Shown: in pieces, positions 39,689-44,247 of the stretch
Layout of the letters: the number at the start of each line of letters is the position of its first letter
Numbering within the stretch: the stretch's first letter is position 1
DNA from: UBA1189 sp045126595
Lineage (GTDB): Bacteria > Bacteroidota > Bacteroidia > Bacteroidales > Bacteroidaceae
DNA length: 46,457 bases
Direction of reading: 5' to 3'
Assembly: GCA_045126595.1 (NCBI GenBank)
Contig: JBGVOS010000075.1
Span: 1-46,457, forward strand
Notes under the pieces: generated by a model
Told to the model about the DNA's origin: nothing
Database searches by the model: none
Seen by the model: the letters and a program-made list of their open reading frames with translations, nothing else
Position numbers and translations under genes: made by a program

Positions 39689-39772
39689 TGTCATCCTGAG
39701 TAAAACGAAGGATCTCGCACTGGGACATTGCCAAAGCACTTTGCGAGATTCTTCACTGCGTTCAGAATGACA
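39689..39772. mobile_element. 84-bp imperfect inverted repeat element (MITE/REP-like)
   Basis: Arms of 31 bp at 39689-39719 and 39742-39772, 23 of 31 positions complementary, around a 22-nt centre. Outer ends are TGTCATcCTGA and TCAGaATGACA; inner ends are ATCTCGCA and TGCGAGAT. The tcdA start codon (39767-39769) lies within the right arm. No transposase is encoded. Related sequences are at 40634-40671 and 41438-41576, with probable fragments at 40138-40161 and 14277-14303. Confidence 0.75.
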
Positions 39773-40594
39773 GTTGTAGATAAAAAAGAGAGTTGGACCG
39801 ACCGTACCGAGCTGCTGCTGGGCAGCGATAAGATGCAACGCCTGCGCGATGCCCATGTGCTCGTGGTAGGCGTAGGCGGCGTGGGAGCCTACGCTGCCGA
39901 GATGCTGTGCCGTGCAGGTGTGGGCGAGATGACGCTCATCGATGCCGACACCGTACAGCCCACCAACATCAACCGCCAGTTGCCTGCCACACACGCCACC
40001 CTCGGCCGTCCCAAAGTAGAGGTGCTGGCCGAGCGGTTCCGCGACATCAATCCCGAGATAAAGGTGCATGCGTTGCCAGTGTACCTGACAGAAGAATTGA
40101 AAATTGAAAATTCAAAATTGAAAATCAATAGAGAGAACCGTCACTCCGTTCAGGATGACACAGGCGAAGATGTTGGTAATTCTCAATTCTCAATTCTCAA
40201 TTCTCAATTCGATTATATCGTCGACGCCATCGACACCATCGCCCCCAAGTGTGCCCTCATCATCGAGGCTATGCGCCGCCATATCCCCATCGTGAGCAGC
40301 ATGGGAGCGGGTGCCAAGAGTGACATCACGCAGATACGCTTTGCCGACCTGTGGGACACCTACCACTGCGGCTTGGCCAAGGCCGTGCGCACCCGACTGA
40401 AGAAAGCCGGCATACGCCACTCGCTCCCCGTAGTGTTCTCTACCGAGCAGGCCAACCGCCGCGCCATCATCACCATCGAGGGCGAACAGAACAAGAAATC
40501 CACCACCGGCACCATCAGCTACATGCCCGCCGTGTTTGGCTGTTACCTTGCCGAATATGTAATACGGAATTTAAAATTGAAAATTGAAAGTTAA
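39767..40594 (+). CDS. tcdA: tRNA threonylcarbamoyladenosine dehydratase (TcdA/CsdL, ThiF family)
   Basis: 275 residues. ATP-dependent E1-like enzyme that cyclises t6A37 of tRNA to ct6A. The nucleotide fold is VLVVGVGGVGAYAAEMLCRAGVG (31-53), then LIDADTVQPTNINRQ with Arg70, DYIVDAIDT (149-157), SSMGAGAKSD, LRTRLKKAGI-like and VVFSTEQ. The start at 39767 begins MTVVDKKESWTDRTELLLG; the frame's upstream ATG at 39728 would encode repeat sequence. Residues 111-148 are an extra loop encoded by two heptamer arrays and a fragment of the inverted-repeat element. The last residues and stop are also in a heptamer array (40569-40596). Start, middle and end of the gene are therefore repeat-derived, yet the frame is intact. 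Confidence 0.93.
   Translation: MTVVDKKESWTDRTELLLGSDKMQRLRDAHVLVVGVGGVGAYAAEMLCRAGVGEMTLIDADTVQPTNINRQLPATHATLGRPKVEVLAERFRDINPEIKVHALPVYLTEELKIENSKLKINRENRHSVQDDTGEDVGNSQFSILNSQFDYIVDAIDTIAPKCALIIEAMRRHIPIVSSMGAGAKSDITQIRFADLWDTYHCGLAKAVRTRLKKAGIRHSLPVVFSTEQANRRAIITIEGEQNKKSTTGTISYMPAVFGCYLAEYVIRNLKLKIES
40095..40129. repeat. In-frame heptamer array 1 inside tcdA
   Basis: AATTGAA, AATTGAA, AATTCAA, AATTGAA, AATCAAT. TGA occurs in units 1, 2 and 4, all out of the tcdA frame. Unit 3, where it would be in frame, reads TCA (Ser116). Confidence 0.8.
40179..40206. repeat. In-frame heptamer array 2 inside tcdA
   Basis: Four exact copies of ATTCTCA followed by ATTCGAT. It encodes SQFSILNSQF and contains no stop on the plus strand. 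It is the only perfect heptamer tandem in the window, which suggests it is recent. Confidence 0.8.
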
Positions 40595-40596
40595 AA
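40569..40596. repeat. Heptamer array spanning the tcdA stop codon
   Basis: ATTTAAA, ATTGAAA, ATTGAAA, GTTAAAA. The tcdA TAA (40592-40594) is in the fourth unit, so the C-terminus NLKLKIES is repeat-encoded. Confidence 0.7.
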
Positions 40597-40633
40597 ACCG
40601 CTGGGACTATGCAGGACGCTTTCCGTGAGACAC

Positions 40634-40671
40634 TGCGAGATCCCTCGGCGCTCCGCTTTGTCGGGATGACA
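40634..40671. mobile_element. Half copy of the inverted-repeat element upstream of lolD
   Basis: Begins TGCGAGAT and ends GGGATGACA, matching the right arm of the element at 39742-39772 with sequence drift. GCTGGGACTATGC just upstream (40602-40614) matches the element centre. The left arm is not recognisable. Confidence 0.55.
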
Positions 40672-40674
40672 CGA

Positions 40675-40744
40675 ACTCTAAACACTAAACTCTAAACACC
40701 AAACACTAAACACTACACACTAAACCCTAAACACTAAACACCAA
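40675..40744. repeat. Heptamer array upstream of lolD (ACACTAA type), 10 units
   Basis: Ten units of ACNCTAA or close variants (ACTCTAA, ACACTAA, ACACCAA, ACACTAC, ACCCTAA), then ACCCA and the lolD ATG at 40750. It occupies the whole translation-initiation region. Confidence 0.85.
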
Positions 40745-40749
40745 ACCCA

Positions 40750-41403
40750 ATGATAACCCTTCACGACATCCGCAAGAGCTTCGGCACACTCGAAGTGCTC
40801 AAAGGCATAGACCTCACCATCGGCCGTGGCGAGGTGGTGAGCATCGTAGGCCCCAGCGGTGCAGGCAAGACCACACTGCTGCAAATCCTCGGTACGCTCG
40901 ACCGCCCCGACAGCGGACAGGTGCTCTTCGACGGCATCGACGTCTCCGCATACAAGGAGAAGCAGCTGTCGGCCTTCCGCAACCAGCACATCGGCTTCGT
41001 GTTCCAGTTCCACCAAATGCTGCCCGAGTTCACCGCAGTAGAGAACGTGATGATGCCCGCCCTCATCGCCGGTGCCAGCATGAGCGATGCCCGTAGCCGA
41101 GCCATGGAGATGCTCGACTACCTGCGCCTCACCGACCGTGCCACACACAAGCCCTCCGAGCTCTCGGGCGGCGAGAAGCAGCGCGTGGCCGTAGCCCGCG
41201 CCCTCGTCAACCGCCCACAGGTAATCCTTGCCGACGAGCCCTCGGGCAGCCTCGACACGCAGAACAAGAACGAGCTGCACCAACTCTTCTTCGACCTGCG
41301 CCGCGAGCTGGGGCAGACCTTCATCATCGTCACACACGACGAGACGTTAGCAGCCACCACCGACCGTACGATACGGTTGAGGGACGGGCAAGTGGAAAGA
41401 TGA
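40750..41403 (+). CDS. lolD: ABC transporter ATP-binding protein, LolD type
   Basis: 217 residues. The ATPase of the LolCDE-like/MacB-like group that extracts lipoproteins from the inner membrane. Walker A GPSGAGKTT at 34-42, Q-loop FVFQFHQMLPEFTAVENVMMPALIAG, signature LSGGEKQRVAVARAL, Walker B VILADEPSGSLD, and the H-loop THD are present. No LolC/E permease gene adjoins; in Bacteroidetes the ATPase is often apart. The ATG follows a 70-bp heptamer array, and the TGA (41401-41403) lies inside another array that encodes the last residues (QVER). Confidence 0.93.
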   Translation: MITLHDIRKSFGTLEVLKGIDLTIGRGEVVSIVGPSGAGKTTLLQILGTLDRPDSGQVLFDGIDVSAYKEKQLSAFRNQHIGFVFQFHQMLPEFTAVENVMMPALIAGASMSDARSRAMEMLDYLRLTDRATHKPSELSGGEKQRVAVARALVNRPQVILADEPSGSLDTQNKNELHQLFFDLRRELGQTFIIVTHDETLAATTDRTIRLRDGQVER

Positions 41404-41425
41404 AAGATGAAAGTGGAAAGTGGAA
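41391..41425. repeat. Heptamer array spanning the lolD stop codon
   Basis: AGTGGAA, AGATGAA, AGATGAA, AGTGGAA, AGTGGAA. The lolD TGA is in the second unit. Confidence 0.75.
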
Positions 41426-41437
41426 AGTGCGCGATGG

Positions 41438-41576
41438 TGTCATCCTGAGCGAAGCGAACCTTTAGGTCGACGCCCGAAGGGGCTGAAGTCAATGGATTCC
41501 GCGCACGATTCAGGGAAAATCGACAGGCAAAGTCCCAGCGCGAGATCTCTCGGCACTTCGCTTTGTCGAGATGACA
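41438..41576. mobile_element. 139-bp inverted-repeat element copy between lolD and mazG
   Basis: Left end TGTCATCCTGAGCGAAGCGA, right end GAGATGACA preceded by CACTTCGCTTTGTCG. The internal GCAAAGTCCCAGCGCGAG matches the centre of the 84-bp element in inverse orientation. The middle (41461-41520) is unrelated, so the copy is longer or composite. The right end runs directly into the next heptamer array, sharing ACA. Confidence 0.6.
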
Positions 41577-41657
41577 CTAAACTCTAAACCCTAAACTCTA
41601 AACACTAAACACTAAACCCTAAACTCTAAACCCTAAACACTACACTCTAAACACTAA
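41574..41657. repeat. Heptamer array upstream of mazG (ACACTAA type), 12 units
   Basis: Twelve units of ACNCTAA variants, then ACAAC and the mazG ATG at 41663. Same unit type and same relation to the start codon as the array before lolD. Confidence 0.85.
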
Positions 41658-41662
41658 ACAAC

Positions 41663-42526
41663 ATGAGCACCAGACAAGAACAAATGGAGGCCTTCGGCCG
41701 ATTCCTCGACGTACTGGACGAACTGCGCGAGAAATGTCCGTGGGACCGTAAGCAGACCAACGAGAGTCTGCGCCCCAACACGATAGAAGAGGTATACGAA
41801 CTGTGTGACGCCCTCATCAACGAAGACAACACCAACATCTGCAAGGAGCTGGGCGACGTGCTGCTCCACGTGGCCTTCTATGCCAAGATTGCTTCAGAGA
41901 AGGGCGCCTTCGATATAAAAGACGTGTGTGACCGCCTGTGCGAGAAGCTCATCTTCCGCCACCCCCACGTGTTTCCACAAGTGGAAAGTGAAAAGTGGAA
42001 AGATGAAAGTAACCGTCCGGATGGCAACAACTATCCTCTTTCATCTTTAAACTTTCCACTCGACGCCACGCAAGTGTCCCAGAACTGGGAACAGTTGAAA
42101 CTGAAGGAGAAGGGTGGCAACAAGCGCGTCTTGAGCGGTGTGCCTGCAGGGCTCCCCTCCATCGTGAAGGCCTACCGCATACAGGAGAAGGCCCGCAACG
42201 TGGGCTTCGAGTGGGACGACGCCTCGGGTGCCTGGGAGAAACTCCTCGAAGAGATCGATGAGCTGAAGGCCGAGCTCGACCGCGGCGACCACGACCTTGC
42301 CGAAGCCGAGCTGGGCGACCTGCTCTTTGCCACCATCAACGTGGCCCGCATGAACGGCCTCAGCCCCGACAATGCCTTGGAGCGTACAAACCAGAAGTTC
42401 ATCCGCCGCTTCAACTACGTAGAGGAGAGCGCCATTGCCAATGGACGCAACCTCAAGGAGATGACCTTGGAGGAGATGGATGCCCTGTGGGACGAGGCGA
42501 AGCGACTGGAACGTTTGAGGGGTTAA
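41663..42526 (+). CDS. mazG: Nucleoside triphosphate pyrophosphohydrolase MazG
   Basis: 287 residues, slightly longer than the 263 of Escherichia coli MazG. Hydrolyses (d)NTPs to monophosphates and pyrophosphate, clearing aberrant nucleotides. It has two MazG domains: first ECKCPWDR-like CPWDRKQTNESLRPNTIEEVYEL with ELGDVLLHVAFYA, second EEIDELKAELDRGDHDLAEAELGDLLFATINVARMNGL. The extra length is residues 106-132 (between HPHVFPQ and QVSQNWEQ), which come from a pair of inverted heptamer arrays. The start follows a 12-unit array; the stop lies inside another (42521-42548). Confidence 0.95.
   Translation: MSTRQEQMEAFGRFLDVLDELREKCPWDRKQTNESLRPNTIEEVYELCDALINEDNTNICKELGDVLLHVAFYAKIASEKGAFDIKDVCDRLCEKLIFRHPHVFPQVESEKWKDESNRPDGNNYPLSSLNFPLDATQVSQNWEQLKLKEKGGNKRVLSGVPAGLPSIVKAYRIQEKARNVGFEWDDASGAWEKLLEEIDELKAELDRGDHDLAEAELGDLLFATINVARMNGLSPDNALERTNQKFIRRFNYVEESAIANGRNLKEMTLEEMDALWDEAKRLERLRG
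41980..42060. repeat. Inverted pair of heptamer arrays inside mazG
   Basis: AGTGGAA, AGTGAAA, AGTGGAA, AGATGAA (41980-42007) face TTTCATC, TTTAAAC, TTTCCAC (about 42039-42059) in inverse orientation around 30 bp of unrelated sequence. TGA and TAA within the units all fall outside the mazG frame. Confidence 0.75.
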
Positions 42527-42548
42527 AGGTGAAGGGTCAAGGGCTAAG
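42521..42548. repeat. Heptamer array spanning the mazG stop codon
   Basis: GGTTAAA, GGTGAAG, GGTCAAG, GGCTAAG. The mazG TAA (42524-42526) lies in the first unit. Confidence 0.75.
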
Positions 42549-42564
42549 GGAAAGTTATCACATT

Positions 42565-43773
42565 TTAATACAAACAGCCAAACATCCACAACGGGATTCG
42601 ATTGCCTGAGCCTACTTCTATATCATCTATAGCCAAGTAACTGTTGGGTAAATCGGCAATCTGGCTGAATGTTTTGCGAGTGCCCCCTACCTCAAACAAA
42701 TATTTTTCATTAGCAATAAAGTCCCCCTGCTTGGGCGTCATCAATGTAGCCACAGCTCCCAGCTGATTGGCAAAAAACGTTTCCCGCTTGGTACCCTCTG
42801 ACATACATCCAGTCAAAGCATTCATCAGGTTCGTATTATTAAGATATATCTTCTTGGGGCCAGCCAGATGTTTATAATCCTTCACTTTATCCGTCAGAAG
42901 CCACAATAATGCAGCCCTATCGAGCAGATATAGCATCTTGAGAGTTTGGTCACGGGTTGACTCCAGGCTGGCTGCCAACTTGTTTATATTGGGCTCCAAA
43001 GGCACATTTTCGGCAATTACCATCAGCAGTTTCTTGATCTTCTGTCTGGTAGTATACGTGATAGACTCCTCTATAGCCGGTATGTCGCTTTCGATAACCA
43101 ACTGAGCGACCTCACCCACCCTTATCAGATAGTCCTTGCCTGCCTCTTTGTAGTATGGATAGTATCCTTCGCCGAGATACCGGTCAAAGCTTTTCAGTAC
43201 TTTAATTTTGGCTGTAGCATCCAAGGCATAGTTCACATGCTTCCTCAACAAATCCTCCAACGATATAGGAGGTAAGGATATTATGCCTTCATATTCCAGA
43301 TACTCTCTGAAGGAGAGTCCGTGCAATGTATAGAGCGTCTGACGCCGCGAGAGGTCATCTTTCGAATTGTCTATCGCCAACATCGCCGATCCTGTATAGA
43401 CAATGTTGAGGTCGGGATAATTGTCATACAGATTCTTGAGCAGTGACGTCCAGTTTCTATATCTATGTACTTCATCAAGGTAGATATGATTCACCCCATG
43501 TGTATAGAGGAACTCCACCAGTTCCTCCACACTATGGTTCTGAAACCATAGATTATCCAGTGCGACATAGATTGCGTCATCAATGTTATCAAACGTCTCC
43601 TTTATATGTTGAAGGAGCATTGTTGTCTTACCCACACCTCGTGCCCCCTTGATACCCAAGAGTCTGACATCCCAATTGATCTGTTTGTAAAGATACCTCT
43701 TGAATTTCAAGTTCGTACTTGCCATCTTTCTATGATAGGCATTCAGTAGAGGTTGAATATCTGCGTAATCCAT
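42565..43773 (-). CDS. AAA family ATPase with DUF4143 domain
   Basis: 402 residues. AAA_14-type P-loop GARGVGKTTML at about 43-53, Walker B NHIYLDEVHRYRNW, a sensor TGSAML, and SFREYLEYEG. The C-terminal DUF4143 region holds ENVPLEPNINKLAASLESTRDQTLKMLYLLDRAALL (winged-helix-like) and a PD-(D/E)XK-like end. This family is widespread, patchily distributed and of unknown cellular role. Codon use is visibly more AT-rich than in mazG, and it lies on the opposite strand, so it may be an acquired gene. Three 32-bp direct repeats lie directly upstream, and a possible -7 box TATATTTG (43805-43798) lies 25 bp before the start. Confidence 0.9.
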   Translation of the reverse strand: MDYADIQPLLNAYHRKMASTNLKFKRYLYKQINWDVRLLGIKGARGVGKTTMLLQHIKETFDNIDDAIYVALDNLWFQNHSVEELVEFLYTHGVNHIYLDEVHRYRNWTSLLKNLYDNYPDLNIVYTGSAMLAIDNSKDDLSRRQTLYTLHGLSFREYLEYEGIISLPPISLEDLLRKHVNYALDATAKIKVLKSFDRYLGEGYYPYYKEAGKDYLIRVGEVAQLVIESDIPAIEESITYTTRQKIKKLLMVIAENVPLEPNINKLAASLESTRDQTLKMLYLLDRAALLWLLTDKVKDYKHLAGPKKIYLNNTNLMNALTGCMSEGTKRETFFANQLGAVATLMTPKQGDFIANEKYLFEVGGTRKTFSQIADLPNSYLAIDDIEVGSGNRIPLWMFGCLY

Positions 43774-43806
43774 AAACCTTCATTTGTAATCCTGCTGCAA
43801 ATATAC

Positions 43807-43896
43807 AAAAAACACTTTTATAAAAGCGTTTTTTGCAAGAAAAAGCACTTCTACAAAAGCGTTTTTACGAGAAAAAGCACTTTTGCAGAGGCGTCC
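43807..43896. repeat. Three tandem 32-33 bp repeats upstream of the AAA ATPase gene
   Basis: Copies begin at 43807, 43840 and 43872, each with AAAAAGCACTT (first copy AAAAAACACTT), then a short AT stretch and AAAAGCGTTTTT (third copy GCAGAGGCGTCC). Each copy is itself an imperfect palindrome. A fourth partial match, ACAAAAGCGCCTCTCC, begins the hairpin at 43931. Confidence 0.75.
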
Positions 43897-43924
43897 TCCT
43901 TTATCAAGATATTTCTATACTATA

Positions 43925-43956
43925 CAAAAGCGCCTCTCCGTGGTCACGGGGAGGCG
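43925..43956 (-). terminator. GC-rich hairpin, likely terminator of the minus-strand peptide and surface-protein genes
   Basis: CGCCTCTCCGTG at 43931-43942 pairs with CACGGGGAGGCG at 43945-43956 (one T-G wobble). On the minus strand it is followed by CTTTTGTATAG. The plus side continues TCTGTTTT, so it could act in both directions. Confidence 0.5.
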
Positions 43957-43984
43957 TCTGTTTTGATCTATTATTCGACAGCGA

Positions 43985-44161
43985 TTACTCGCCCTTGTCC
44001 CAGAGGTTACCCCATGAGCCGCGACGGTCGTTGCTGCGCTGGTCGAAGTCGTCGCTCTCAGTATCGTAACCTGAACCATTGTTACTGGTTGAAATCATCA
44101 TGGTCTCGGTAACAAATTCCTCTACCATCAATTCGGGTTTGATATATGCTTTCTTGTTCAT
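43985..44161 (-). CDS. Small 58-residue protein of unknown function
   Basis: Short frame from an ATG at 44161 to TAA at 43985. It starts MNKKAYIKPELMVEEFVTE, continues MMISTSNNGSGYDTESDDFD and ends with a basic and aromatic tail RRGSWGNLWDKGE. The K-K-x-Y-x-x-P-E opening is a recurrent pattern of short Bacteroidales proteins with no assigned function. An AAAAAAGAACACT leader without Shine-Dalgarno precedes it, like neighbouring genes. It lies 86 bp after the large surface protein on the same strand, so both may share a transcript. No signal peptide or membrane helix is seen. I do not recognise a function. Confidence 0.7.
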   Translation of the reverse strand: MNKKAYIKPELMVEEFVTETMMISTSNNGSGYDTESDDFDQRSNDRRGSWGNLWDKGE

Positions 44162-44247
44162 AGTGTTCTTTTTTATTTAAAGGTTATTGAAGATAGTTAA
44201 GGGCCATTAGGGTAGGTCCACAGCCCTTAACTGTTGATTCTCTTTGA

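Noticed and set aside
40675..41657. Telomere-like CCCTAAA repeats
   Set aside because: ACCCTAA units resemble plant telomere repeats by chance; the arrays are degenerate, internal and placed before start codons.
35841..42548. CRISPR array
   Set aside because: Repeats are 7 bp without unique spacers of constant length, and no cas genes are present.
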